DNA from: Symsagittifera roscoffensis
Taxonomy: Eukaryota > Xenacoelomorpha > Acoela > Convolutidae
Length of the DNA: 64,000 bases
Direction: 5' to 3'
Assembly (NCBI RefSeq): GCF_963678635.1
Contig: NC_087067.1
Coordinates: 2,604,001 to 2,668,000 of the forward strand
Shown here one piece after another: positions 1-10,670 of the stretch. The first letter of the stretch is position 1; every line of letters begins with the position of its first letter. The position numbers and the translations under genes were made by a program. Under the pieces are notes generated by a model, which did not search any database, was not told where the DNA came from, and saw nothing but the letters and a program-made list of their open reading frames with translations.

Positions 1-124
1 TTGCTTTTTTCGACTCTTATGTTTTTTTTTTTTTTTTAAATCGCAAGTGGTGCGAAGCTCCGATTCGCCTGTGTGAATTATCACACAAATGAGATGAGTA
101 ATTTTGTTGAAAAAAATCTAATTT

Positions 125-530
125 ATACTGGATAATGATATGAGCAAAACTGTTTGTTGGTGAAGTGTTTTTGGCTAGATTTCATAACAGTTTGATCTAA
201 CAAAAAAGTGGTTGATGCTGAATTAAACAATTTAATCGAATCTTTGACAAAACCTAAAAATTAACTCTGTTGCCAAAAAAACTTTCCGTTTTAGCATCCC
301 ATTCAAGTCTTTCGTGCCGAAGATGAAAAAAGAAAAAAGACTTGAATGGGATGCTAAAACGGAAAGTTTTTTGGTAATAAAGTTAATTTTTAGGTTTTGT
401 CAAAGATTTGATTAAATTGTTCAATTCAGCATCAACCATTTTTTGTAATTTTGTTAGGTCAAAATGTTATAAAATTTAGCCAAAAACACTTCACCAACAA
501 ACATTTTTGCTCATTTCCTTATCCGATACG
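125..530. repeat. Large palindrome (foldback) 1
   Basis: Two arms of about 185 bases (roughly 125-311 and 337-530) are reverse complements with scattered mismatches. They flank a short unpaired centre containing CGTGCCGAAGATG followed by an A-rich run. No ORF lies inside. The same centre recurs in the adjacent palindrome, whose arms are unrelated. It could be a foldback element, an inverted duplication, or an assembly or library artefact. Confidence 0.85.
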
Positions 531-534
531 CTTT

Positions 535-659
535 GTACGATGTCAATTTGCTTACATAATCTTTCAACCTTAAGTACTGTTCTCTCGTGCCGAAGATGAA
601 AAAAGAAAAGAGAACAGCACTTAAGGTTGAAAGATAATGTAAGCAAATTGACATCGTAC
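535..659. repeat. Palindrome (foldback) 2 with the same loop
   Basis: Arms of about 51 bases (535-585 and 609-659) pair with two mismatches that I count. The loop again holds CGTGCCGAAGATG plus an A-rich run, the same as in the palindrome ending five bases upstream. The arm sequences of the two palindromes are not related. Confidence 0.85.
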
Positions 660-1787
660 AAATGGCACTAAAAACTTTTGCTAGAGCTATGAAATTGATA
701 CTCCTTTGAATAAACAGGTAAAAGGGTTATTTACTTTTAAAGTCTGAAATATCTTAGTCCACAGACTTTTTTGCGACAATCAAATAACCAATTGTTTATT
801 TCATGTTTTTCATGTTATTTGATTTACTTGGCGGTTAAGTAGTCTCAGTGGTAACATTATACAATTATGCAATTATGAAAGCTTTTAACTTTTGTTTCGA
901 AGTATCTTCAATCGCGATCGAAAGGGCTTTTAGATAATACCGCATTTGATCAATTATGAGTTTGGAGTTAGCTGTGCTAAATCAGGGGAAAATACTCTAG
1001 AAAATGGTCGAATCAAAATATATTTGTTCATTTTCACGTATATAATTTTAGTTTCATCATTTGCAAATATCAAATAGAGATAATTACCAATGAATTCGTC
1101 AAAAAATCCCAATTTTTTACAAAATCAAATTTTCCAGTTTTCAATAAGTTGAAACAACAAGAAAATACAATGCGATTTTGGCTTTTCTACCGTTTCCCCA
1201 CATGCCTTTGTTGTGCATCAAAATACATCAATTTTACAGAGCTGTCATATAATGTATGCAATTGTGTCTGAGAACAAAAAGGGTTTGTTATTTCGTAAAA
1301 TTTCTATGGATAATTGTCCATCTGAAAAACGGACAATTGTCTTCGAAAAAAAATTCAAAAAAAATTAAAAAACCGGTTTCCTGAGCTTTTCCAAAAATTT
1401 TGCAGAGTTTGTAACGAATTTAAAAGACTTTTTTCAAAAACAATTTCAAAAACAATTTTTCTCGGAAAAAAATTTAGATCTTAAAAAAAATTGTTGCTAT
1501 CAAAGCACTCCTATTTTCTGGCTTTACTCACTCAATGATAGATGGAAAAAATGTAAAGATTTTATTTCAACATTTTCTAACTTTTTTGAAAATTTTAAAA
1601 ATGATTTCAAATAAAGACTAAAGGTTGTAATTTGATATATAGCTTGACGCGTTCTAATGATTATTTGTGAGAACTGATAACTTGCGTTGAAATTTTCTAA
1701 GAAATATAGAAAACTAAAACATCGGAGGCATAGCTCCTCCCTTCAGTAGTCGGAGCAATAAAAGTTTTGAAATCTGTATGGGCAGCG
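660..1787. other. AT-rich stretch, no gene seen
   Basis: AT-rich sequence with many short A and T runs. I see no ORF of convincing composition, no RNA gene and no repeat that recurs in the window. Confidence 0.6.
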
Positions 1788-1795
1788 GAAAAGAG

Positions 1796-2220
1796 GGCTC
1801 TTTTTCCTTTTCCCCCACCTCGTATGAGCATCAATTTTATGATGTAATGAGTGGTTTTACAAGGTTAATTATGCAGACCAATGATGTTTGTCATGGCCCG
1901 ATTAGTCCGCATGCCAATTCTCGGCTCTTTTCCACTTTCCCCCCACCTTTCAAAATATCGATTTTTATGTTTGTTTTACGTGTTATTACGGCTAAATGCG
2001 TGATGTTACGCTGTAATGTATGAAGAACAAATCTGTTCATAATTGTCAATTTGTTCACCATGCCAAATTTCATTGCATTATGACAACGTTAAATAAGGTT
2101 TTCAAAAATTAATTTGAAGGGGGGAACTGGAAAAGAGCCCAATTTTCTTGTTAATCGGTTGGTGGGAACCGTAATTTTGCTTGTAAAAAATTGCAGGTGA
2201 TGGGTAAAGGAAAAAGAGCC
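1796..2220. mobile_element. MITE (GGCTCTTTTTCC ends), split by a nested MITE
   Basis: The ends are inverted: GGCTCTTTTTCC at 1796 and its complement GGAAAAAGAGCC ending at 2220. Flanks GAAAAGAG (1788-1795) and GAAAAAAG (2221-2228) look like an 8-bp target duplication with one change. The interior matches the copies at 41201-41402 and 44385-44578, but is interrupted at 1923-2139 by a second MITE. It carries no transposase. An 8-bp duplication fits hAT-type mobilisation, which is inference. Confidence 0.75.
1923..2139. mobile_element. MITE (GGCTCTTTTCC ends) nested in another
   Basis: A 217-bp non-coding element with inverted ends GGCTCTTTTCC/GGAAAAGAGCC, flanked by CAATTCTC (1915-1922) and CAATTTTC (2140-2147), an 8-bp target duplication with one mismatch. 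The opposite-orientation copy at 5338-5557 has nearly the same interior. Because it splits the MITE at 1796-2220, it inserted later than that element. Confidence 0.8.
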
Positions 2221-2346
2221 GAAAAAAGCTTGACTTTAATTTATTTTCACTTTTGTGGCTTAGATTTTAAAAGAATGTTTATCTAGCCAATCGAAAAGAG
2301 CAATCCTTTTGAATATGACTCACAAATATAACTTTTGCATTTTAAA

Positions 2347-2543
2347 ATGAACATACCAATTGAAAACTCACAATTTCCACGTGCTGTTTTAGACTCAGCT
2401 GCAACTCAGGGCAATTTTCTCAACAAAACCAATTCCGCGTCCAAGTTTAGTTTTCAAATTCAAGATCAAAGCAACCGACGAAAGATACAAGATCAACCAA
2501 AGTTGAACGATCCCAAGATTCTTGAGAAGACTAAGCGACCCCA
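2347..2543 (+). CDS. Hypothetical protein, possible first exon
   Basis: An ATG at 2347 opens 65 codons of hydrophilic, Gln/Lys/Asn-rich sequence with no signal peptide or helix. At 2544 there is a possible donor (CA|GTAAAA) just before the stop. If it is joined to an acceptor at 2660-2661 the frame continues into the cysteine-rich ORF at 2672, giving a 161-residue protein with a 118-bp intron. The acceptor has a weak pyrimidine tract, so the join is uncertain, and this may instead be an unrelated chance ORF. I do not recognise a family. Confidence 0.35.
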
Positions 2544-2661
2544 GTAAAATCATCATTTGTTAAACCCAATAAAACCTCCTAACTACTTATTTTTTGCCGA
2601 AACTTCTCTGTTTTTACTATACCTAGCGTTTTTTACCCAATACCCCCGTTGATTTTGGAAG

Positions 2662-2950
2662 AAATCCAAAAATGGGCAACGATCCGTGCGCCGATTCCGA
2701 CACTTTCTACTTTCGACCTCCCGGATGCACTTGTAAGCTGAGAGTCTGCATCTGTCCCAGAGTTCGGCCCAAGTGCGGAATGGTCAAACCGGGCATCCCG
2801 ACATCCCCGGTCTGCTGTTGGACCAGTAATGCCGGCTGTGGATCCGGAGGAGTCGGTGGGGGCTGCGGCTCTTATTCAACCAGTTGTTGTTCCACTTGTC
2901 ATAATGATATTGCAAATTGTAGATGTAGTCATGGATACGGACGGTGCTGA
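2662..2950 (+). CDS. Cysteine/glycine-rich small protein
   Basis: The ORF from the ATG at 2672 encodes 92 residues with 16 cysteines, many as CxC or CC, plus a Gly-rich middle (SGGVGGGCGS). It is clearly more GC-rich than the surrounding DNA, which argues for real coding sequence. No signal peptide follows the ATG, so a disulfide-secreted role is not indicated. Cys/Gly-rich intracellular proteins of this kind occur among structural and sperm proteins in animals, but I cannot assign it. It may be a one-exon gene starting at 2672 or the second exon of a gene starting at 2347. A short non-coding gap and a repeat follow. Confidence 0.5.
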
Positions 2951-3167
2951 TAAAACGACAAAATTTGACAAATTCAAAAAACTTTTCTGGTGATGCACAG
3001 GACCAAGAAAAATGTCACGAGCCAAACTTTTGTTTGTTTGCAAATAAGCCTTTAAGTTTGTTTTTTAACTTTGTTGTTTATAGTTTGGTGAACAAAAGTT
3101 GAATATACCATTCAAAGTTTTTGTCCCCTTAAATAACGATAAAAATGATTAATTGTAGTTTCTGCGA

Positions 3168-3845
3168 TTTGCACAGGATCTATGAAAGGCCATCTGGATC
3201 AATTGAGCAACCTCTCCCCCCCCCTCCCCCCCCCCCTCCCCATTCTCGCTTGGGGGGATAAAGCTCAATAGATTCTTGAGACATGTTTATAAACACTTGA
3301 AAGTAGTTTGGATGATATGAAATCATAAACAGATTCTCCAACGAATGAGGAAGGCCAAAACTTACAATATCAAAGCTCAAAAATTACAATCAAAGTGAAA
3401 AAGAATCAATAAATTTGAGGCAAATAAAGCTACTTTTTTCTGTCCTCAAAGGATGAAAAGTGTTTTGCACACAATATTATGGTGCTGCGGAGAGCAGTAT
3501 TTAATATCCAGATCCAAGGCTAGAGCATCAACCCTGATAATTCGCTTTCTGATGAGGCAATGGTCGCCCAAACAAAAGTTTACAAAAAAATTATAGAATC
3601 GAATTTTTTTTTTATAAAATTTGATTTTTTTTTCTTTTTCAAAATTTTTCTCGATACTCATACGAAATAAAATTCAATCGGTCAATTGATCCGACCATTT
3701 AGCATGTCTAAGCATAGTCAGTTTCTCTTATTTAACCTCATTCCTGACAGTTCTTTTGTGTTGAGCGAAGATATTTTTTTGCGACTCAAGGCCTTTTTTT
3801 GCGTCCACAACTTTCAAGTGGTACCACTATTGCAGCCGTAATTTT
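3168..3845 (-). repeat. SINE-body copy, interrupted
   Basis: Two pieces, about 3168-3195 and 3711-3845, are reverse complements of consecutive parts of the sequence at 33945-34175, including the blocks around GTGGTACCACTATTGCAGCC and GGATCTATGAAAGGC. The roughly 500 bp between them is absent from the other copy, so it is an insertion or the other copy has lost it. This is the tail of the tRNA-related element described at 33820. Confidence 0.65.
3196..3692. mobile_element. Insertion with 11-bp inverted ends
   Basis: The segment inside the interrupted repeat begins GGATCAATTGA (3196-3206) and ends with its exact complement TCAATTGATCC (3682-3692). It has no transposase-like ORF. The interior has a C-rich run (3211-3240). 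No clear target duplication is visible, so its class is unknown. Confidence 0.4.
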
Positions 3846-3916
3846 TTCAGAAATTTTGTTAGTTAAAATTTTTTCGTTTCGCAAAATTTATGGTAAAACG
3901 TTTTTTGCTTGATTAT

Positions 3917-4850
3917 CGGGCTGTTTTCCAGTTTCCCATCCCCCTTATAAAATTACAAATTAAGATTTTAGAAACTGTTCAAATACTAAATTGCAGGTAA
4001 CGAATGTTTTCACAAATTGTTCACATGTTTATGCTGATAGTTTTATTACAGTTTAGAACATCAAAAGTAACTTTAAATTGACTTGTGTAATGTGAATTTC
4101 CTAAAAAATCGAAAAAAGGGATTTTCCAAAAATTTTGAGTTTCTGAAAAAATCAAAACTGGTAAGGAGCCGATTATTGTTAAGACCGCTGACTAAAATAT
4201 CAAAACCTGCAAGAAACTGTAATAAAAACCAGGCGCGGATCTAGGAATTTCTCGAAAGGGGGCGGATTTACAAAAAAAATGAAATTTTTGTCGACCTTTT
4301 TAGGTCAACCAAATTAAATTTGTGAGCTTTCCCAAACCACTATAAAGACCCTAATTTCACCAAATTTTCTGCGCAGCAGGCAAATTTTTGAAAAAAACGT
4401 CAAAAAAAGGCGTTTATAGGCACTTTTTGGAAAATTTGGCTCTTTTCCAGTTTCCCACCCCCCTCGTAAATTTTCAAAATAAAACTGTTCAAAAATTGTT
4501 CACACGGCATTTTGCATGGAGGAATTGTTGTAAAAATTTGTAAATGTTGTAAACCTGTTCACACTGATAAGTTTTAACGCAGTTTAAAAGACGACAAGTC
4601 ATTTTAAATAAGTTTTCATATAGTAAATTTCTGAAAAAATTTCCATAAAGTAAATTTCCGAAAAAATCAAAATCACCTGTTCACACTGATAAGTTTTAAC
4701 GCAGTTTAAAAGAAGAAAAGTCATTTTAAATAAGTTTTCATATAGTAAATTTCCGAAAAAGTCTATACATATTTTTCGGCGCGCGCTCCCCCCTCAAAAT
4801 ATGTATAGACTGGCGCTGAAGGCGCATTTAGAAAAATTTCAAGGTCAATC
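3917..4850. repeat. Composite of MITE pieces, hAT-like fragment and a direct repeat
   Basis: A hAT-like MITE fragment (GCGGATCTAGG at about 4233, continuing to 4437) is broken by sequence starting GGCTCTTTTCCAG at 4440, and resumes around 4770 (TTTTCGGCGCGCGCTCCCC). Within the insert, about 4552-4650 and 4673-4761 form a direct repeat of close to 90 bp. A related diverged block lies at 4020-4110. A short inverted pair, GTCTATACATATTTT and its complement, brackets 4758-4810. No coding sequence is seen. Confidence 0.6.
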
Positions 4851-5337
4851 TCTTTGTGTGAAACGTTTAACTAGTTTTTTGAAAACTTTTCACCTGTGCT
4901 ATTTTTTCACTAAGCATATCTTGTAAATCTCCTTAAAAGACGCTATAGACTGCTGCATTCATTTTCTAAACAATATTCCTAAGCTCGGTTTTGCTTCCTT
5001 TTAATTTTTCAAGTGAAGCAAGTAATAGATCACATGATAACATCACGCATTTAGCCGAAAAATATGTAAATCATTTTAAAAAGCAAAAGTTTTGAAACTT
5101 GTTGTAATCATAAAACAAATGATAAGAACTTTCCCACACCCCAAAACTTGATCGAGTTCGACAGGAATGCTCGTCGTCGGTCAATCTCATTAAAGTGAAA
5201 TTTCTTCTGTCGAATTATACTCGTTCCAACTTTATCCTGGGTCAAATTTTCCTAAAAATAGTACCTGAAGTGACTAATTTTGGTTCAAATTTTTCTTCTG
5301 CTCGACGAATTCAAAATTTACTAGTGTTTGAAAAATT

Positions 5338-5557
5338 GGCTCTTTTCCAGTTTCCCCCCACCTTTCAAATTCAATTTTAAAAAGCGTATTACGTTGTCAT
5401 AATGCAATGAAATTTGGCGTGGTGACCAAATCAACAATTCTGAACAGATTTGTTCTTCATACTTAACAGCGTAACATCACGCATTTAGCCGTAATAACAC
5501 GTAAAACAAACATAAAACTCGGTATTTTGAAAGGTGGGGGGAAAGTGGAAAAGAGCC
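5338..5557. mobile_element. MITE, 220 bp, perfect 8-bp target duplication
   Basis: The inverted ends GGCTCTTTTCC and GGAAAAGAGCC extend inward through C-rich/G-rich tracts. It is flanked by GAAAAATT at 5330-5337 and 5558-5565, a perfect 8-bp duplication. It is the same family as 1923-2139, in the opposite orientation. No ORF. Confidence 0.9.
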
Positions 5558-5565
5558 GAAAAATT

Positions 5566-7540
5566 AAACGGTGTTTTCTTATATACAATTTTCTGCAAAG
5601 GAATTTGAACAAAATGCAATACTTTGGTCGATTACCGTCAAGAAGATATTTTAGATGGAATTTTATTGGCCAAGAACATCATCTAAAAATGTCAAGGAAA
5701 ATTAGGCAGTCCTCATACTTCAAATTGTCCAATAAAAATGAATAAAATCAAAAATGAAAACTTGTAAATAAAAGACAAAGCATCATGAAATGTGGCCCTT
5801 GCAATGTCCTAAAAGCAGGTTTTGTCATACGGGACTTTTTAAAAGGCTGTCATTTCCAACTGTATTAACTCGTATGCATCATTTTGCACGATATAGATGG
5901 AAATATTTGGATTTTTTGCTATCATGTGCTTGCAAACCGACGCTGTGGTTGCTGAAACTTAATTCCGTTTGGCCCAACAGCACAAATTTTGATTCATTTT
6001 ATCAGTTTGTCAAATGTCCGAGATTTACCGCGGTGAATCGATAAAAAAAGAAACCCCAAAACTGGTATTTTAAAGAGTTCAGATTTGGACTTTGGGTAAG
6101 GCCAATAAGTTCTTTCTTTTCATGAAATCTAACAAGACTGCTCGTATCAGGGTGAAGCCCTGAATGTTCCGACTGCCTTTAAAGTTTATGGAGCAGTAAT
6201 ATCATAAACAACATAAAAAAATAAAATAAAATAAAACGAAAACTTTTTTCTAAAATTTGAATTTTTTTCTATAAAAATCATCCCCCCACACGCCATATAA
6301 AGTACAAAACAATAGATTTCGCTCCTTGTAACAAATCAATTTTGGCAAACACGCTTTAACAAATCACCTTGTAACAAATAAATTATGGCAAACACGGTAG
6401 GTTGGCTAGTGTGATATGTGGCGCTGTCCTGCTGGAATCAAAATCTTCTGATGTCTCTGTGGTTTGAAGTTATCTAAAGCTGCAAAATTTTCGCTAGATG
6501 ATAAATATGCAATTGATGGGAAAAAAAATCAAGAAAACAGCAATGCGCGATTGTTAAAAAATTGTTTTTTTTTTTTTTAAAATATTCTTAAGTTGTGAAA
6601 ATCAAGTAGTTCATACGTTAAATGAGTTGGAAGCGAAAACCATCTCAAAGGTCTCACAGACTAACAAGCACTCTGTGATCAGCTTGTCATAACACGTTTC
6701 CTAAGGGTGCTTTTTGAAATAGAAAATTGTTTCTTTTCAAATAAAAAGAAGTTATTTTTTGTTTTGAGTAGTTCATCATCTTGAAGAACAAAATCTGAAA
6801 CCATGCCAGTAATTGACTCCATCTTTCTAGTTTCTTAATTTTTTTCGTAGCTAATTTAAATGTTCAGTTTTTTGTATTTGGTGAAATCTGTAAATGATGA
6901 ATTTTGTAATTGGTGAATTTGTAATTCAAAAAATGTTAAATTAATTTATCCAGACGTAACAACCATATTTGCAAAATTTAGTTACAATTAAGGTCAATAA
7001 AAATTACACCAAGACTAAAGCTATATCAATTTGAGCCATTTTGGTTCCAAAAACCAAACGGTTCCACGCCGGAGTCTTTGTAAAATGTTCAAAAAGTGAT
7101 TTCGAATAAAGTATACCAATTTGATTCGGTAAAAAAAAACGATTTTGAATATTGAACAAAAGTTATTTTTCTATGCATATGCAAAAAGTTTATACCCTTG
7201 TTAAATTTTTTTGACTTAATAAGAAGCTTACTTTGATATAATAAGCTCAGCAATTGACATGCAGTTTCAGCGCAATTTCTGATTGACTAAAAGTTCAAAC
7301 GAAATCAATGTTTGGGGTAAAAATTTTGGGCTCAAAAATTTGGTTCAATTTTGTGTGAAATGTGCACTATTTTTTGGGGGACTGGATCTCTACTTGGTTA
7401 TTTTCTAGGCTTAGATTGTTTTTCACCATTAAGCGACCATCACGAATCATTGCGCGACTGGAACCAGGTTTAAGCCTGCTACCAATTGTACCAAAACATA
7501 AAGCTCATTAAAATGTTAACAAATGTTAAGTTAACACTAT
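5566..7540. other. No gene seen; one dispersed repeat inside
   Basis: AT-rich DNA with many stops in all frames. It contains the repeat at 6136-6375. A minus-strand stretch near 6380-6480 faintly resembles transposase text but is broken across frames, so I do not call it. Confidence 0.5.
6136..6375. repeat. Dispersed repeat with conserved small hairpin, copy 1
   Basis: It shares blocks with 19218-19405: GACTGCTCGTATCAGGG, then CCCTGAA, a purine/A-rich spacer, then CACACGCCATA and AAAGTACAA, then a GTAACAAAT block. The CAGGG...CCCTG stem is kept in both copies while its five-base loop differs. No ORF. The class is unknown; a hairpin near a terminus would fit several non-autonomous element types. 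Confidence 0.6.
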
Positions 7541-7543
7541 TCA

Positions 7544-7760
7544 TTCATAAGAGAAAGGACCAATATACCAGCTGTTCAGCTCATCACGGAGAACCGCAAT
7601 TGTGTTCCTGCTTGAGAACTACATGCATTAGTTTTGGTTATTTTTTGGGCTGGGTAATCTTGCCTGACCCTCAACCAACAATCACAGATCATGATGGGCC
7701 TGCACAACCGACCTTTCGATTGAGAGGCGGAGATGTAATCACTTAACCACCGTTTCCCTT
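7544..7760 (-). mobile_element. tRNA-derived SINE, minus strand, older copy
   Basis: Read on the minus strand, the right end resembles a tRNA (GGTGGTTAAG, then CTCTCAATCGAAAGGTC), followed by a body that matches the copy at 35050-35276. The downstream B-box region is more decayed than in that copy. Such heads carry internal RNA polymerase III promoters in SINEs generally. Confidence 0.65.
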
Positions 7761-7800
7761 AATCCTATAACTTGACTTTATTAACAATAGCAGCATCCAC

Positions 7801-8131
7801 CAGTGGATGGATTTAGGAGTGGGGGAGGGGGGGAGGACGCCTTCTTACTCTCAGGGATTCGACCCCCTGCCGACCCAAAGGGTCCTCCTTTGTACTATTA
7901 TGAGATGTACGTTTTTGGCTGACTGACATTAAATTTTTTCAAAAGGCGCCTTTGGCGCCTAAAAAAACATTTCTCAGAAAAATGCAATTTGGTTAAATTA
8001 GGGTCTTTATGTCTTTATAGCTAAGAAAATCAAATTGGTCGACCTAAAAAAAGGTCGACAAAAGTTTCAACGTTTTTTTTTCAAAATCTGCCCCCCCCCC
8101 TACTCTCAAGAAATTCCTAGATCCGTGCCTG
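7801..8131. mobile_element. hAT-like MITE copy
   Basis: It starts CAGTGGATGGATTTAGG and ends CCTAGATCCGTGCCTG, imperfect inverted ends of the CAGNGGCGGATCTAG type. The interior shares the family landmarks: GGGATTCGACCCCCTGCCGA, GGCGCCTTTGGCGCC, paired GTCGAC sites and G/C runs. Its target duplication has decayed beyond recognition. No transposase ORF. Confidence 0.75.
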
Positions 8132-8921
8132 GATCAACCGCACCCCCGACCTGTATTGGTTTGAACCAAAAACTGATTTTCGCTAAAAAAAAAACTGCAA
8201 AAGTTTATGCTTGCTTCATAAATTATAATTTGTGAAGTCTATACCTAACGGACCGTCATAATTAGAAAAACCATCTATACTTGGCCAGTTTTTAGGGTTA
8301 AACGATTTGAAAAGTTACGACTTTTGGCAATTTTTTAGTTAGAGCATGTTTTTGTGAAATTACATCTAGGTATACCTTCCGTTATTTTATGTTTCGTGTT
8401 TAAAATCAATGAAAATGCTAATTTTGCAGATATGAGCTGAATTAAATAATCAAAACGTAATTTCCATTTTTTGAATTTTCTTTCATTCAAATTAACTCAT
8501 TAAGAGAAAACTCAATTTGATATTGACTAATATCGACTCAAATTCTCAGTTAATTCCATCTAACTGTATCGACAAGTTTTAAATTTCGGTCTTTAAGCTG
8601 TAATTGGAAGTTATAGAGAAAATTTGCAGCTTCAGGTAAATTTTTTCACATTTACCGCTAAAATATGAAGAAGTCACAAAAAAAATGAGCTCCGTGACAG
8701 TATTTGACAAGTTTTTTTGAAACAATCAAACAAATATTTTTGGCAATTTGGTCACAAAAAAGCACTTTGGGAACATTGTCGGTGATGTTTGTAAATTACT
8801 TCTCTTATTTTAAACTTTTTTTAAGCTGAAAACTTAATTAAAATACTCAGTCCTCAAAGACTTTGTCGATTTGATCTTAAGTTTGTGTTTGAAATAGAAA
8901 AACAGCACCCGGGAAGTCCGC
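8132..8921. other. Upstream of the receptor start; no element recognised
   Basis: AT-rich DNA directly 5' of the receptor ATG. It should hold the proximal 5' untranslated region or an upstream intron. I see no TATA box or initiator that I would defend. Confidence 0.4.
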
Positions 8922-9098
8922 ATGGATAACGAGACAATGATAGGGGGGTATAATTGGACAACAACAGGAGCAGAGGGAATGGGTGAGGGGGGTATCAGAA
9001 CAACCACCCCCTGGAATATGTTCGACTACATATCGTACGGATACTGGGACTACCTACTGATCAAATGGAAGATCAGAGCTGGATCTCTTACTGTTATG
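8922..9098 (+). CDS. GPCR exon 1: extracellular N-terminus and start of TM1
   Basis: The ATG at 8922 begins a 59-codon exon ending in a full codon before the donor GTGAGC at 9099. It gives an N-terminal tail with two N-glycosylation sequons (N3-E-T, N11-W-T), a Gly-rich stretch, then an aromatic segment leading into TM1 (about residue 53 on). Joined in phase 0 to 25296, it completes TM1. The six exons encode a 410-residue rhodopsin-class receptor, a plasma-membrane protein that signals through G proteins. P-WAP in TM6, FISRKF after TM7 and the absence of a TM4 tryptophan recall, from memory, the GPR139/142 (elevenin-receptor) neighbourhood. That subfamily call is tentative. An upstream non-coding exon is possible. 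Confidence 0.85.
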
Positions 9099-10670
9099 GT
9101 GAGCTGATTAGCATTTTCCATACATGTCGTGTGTATATGTGAGTATCTGTTGAGTTATATCCTTTTGGGTATACTCATAGAGTAATTTCAGATAAAGTAC
9201 ACCGTCTGCTCGTCACGCTATCTTATTTTCGGCCGGATAGATTTGTGCAACTTCTTAGTCTAATACCAATCTTAATCTACTCTTATATCTCCTAGTTTTA
9301 ATAGAACTAGTGTACACCGGTTTATGCGAGTTAGTTGCAGAATGAGAACAACTGTATTCTAAGCTTAATTCAAATTGTTCTGGTGTTGAAACTACAAGTA
9401 GTTTCAACACTTACAAATAAGAGGGTTGTTAGTTTGATGGAGTATGATTGGTTAGTACTCAATATTTTATAGAGATAAAATATCAGAATAATATCCAATA
9501 ATAAATTCTAGTTTAGATCTGGTTCCACCCATCCGGGGTTTAGAGAGTTTTAGTTCTTCAGTGATCTATTGTAGTGGAGGATGGATGAAGGTGTCTTTCT
9601 TTTAGAAATTGTGAGCATATTCTTCTTTCTGATTTGGAAGAAGAGTTGTTATCACGATCGTTTCGCGAGATCGTATTATGACTTCTGATCGGTTGTGATA
9701 AGTGTTGATTTGTTTGATTATAGAATAGCAATGTTCCAATCTCGTTCGGAAGTGGCATGTAGTTTAACTTTGGATGCTGTGCCTGGTGACTTGGATCTGT
9801 ACGTATACTTGAACATCGAGATGGCCATTGTTCGGTTGCAATGTGTTTCCTTTGCTGCGATGCCAAGTCGTACTTTAAATCCGTTGAGTGAAGTGACTGT
9901 AGGCAGGTTGTCGGGTGTGTTTTGCCATTCCGTAGTTGGAGTGTGATTGGTGTGTCAAGTTCCTTGCTGCTCGTTTTTGGGCTGTATGTTATCTATATAC
10001 TGCATTGTATTATTTACATATGCAAATCTTTGTTAATCATGTTTTTGGTTATGATCCTGTATTAGTTTTTTTCGCAAAAGCGTTATTGTTTAGTTCGGTT
10101 ATTTTTAAGAGCTACTCACCTTTGAGTAACTCTCGTCAAAAATAGAGTGTGTGTCACAAAGCGTGGGTGTAGCACGGTGGGTTAGGCCGGCTATAGAGCA
10201 TGCTCAGGACGTTCTCTCTGGTGGGTTAGGCCAGGAGTGGGAGTATAAATTCATGCTCTCTTTTTTGGAGGGTCCTGTTTGTGTTCAACCTTTCGTACAT
10301 TTTTTATTACTGGTTTTTTCTTTTTATTTTTTGCCTTGATTGTGTTTTTTCTTCAAAATTCAAATAGTTTGTTTTGGGTTTAATTTTTGACTTTTTTGTG
10401 TTTTGTTCTTTTGTGTTCAGACTTGAAAGTAGTCTTCAAAAGAATAGTTTATCCAGTTCTAAGCTGGTGTTAGTTCAGTTTGGGTACCGTGGGTTTTCTT
10501 TTCTTAATCATGCTGTTAGGTTGTGTTTAGTACGCTTGCGTTGATTAGTTTGGATTAATATATAATTCCTTTCCAACCGCGTTAAAGGAAAGTTTGAAAT
10601 GTGTGAAAACTGGTTAGAGTTGTTATCAGTGAAAGTTAAAACTTAAAATCATTGTTCTAATACAACAAAC
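9099..10670. other. Receptor intron 1, first part
   Basis: Intron sequence. Small overlapping ORFs at 9558-10339 look like chance. GTTGGCGAGCTGTGCG near 10737 resembles a primer-binding site following a retroelement LTR, but I could not find the matching LTR pair. Confidence 0.4.

Noticed and set aside
6380-6480. Minus-strand text resembling a DDE transposase around a QQD-like motif
   Set aside because: The resemblance is split between two frames over less than 100 bp and has no supporting motifs.
9558-10339. Several ORFs of 60-100 codons
   Set aside because: They overlap on both strands, lack motifs, have low-complexity composition, and lie in the receptor intron.
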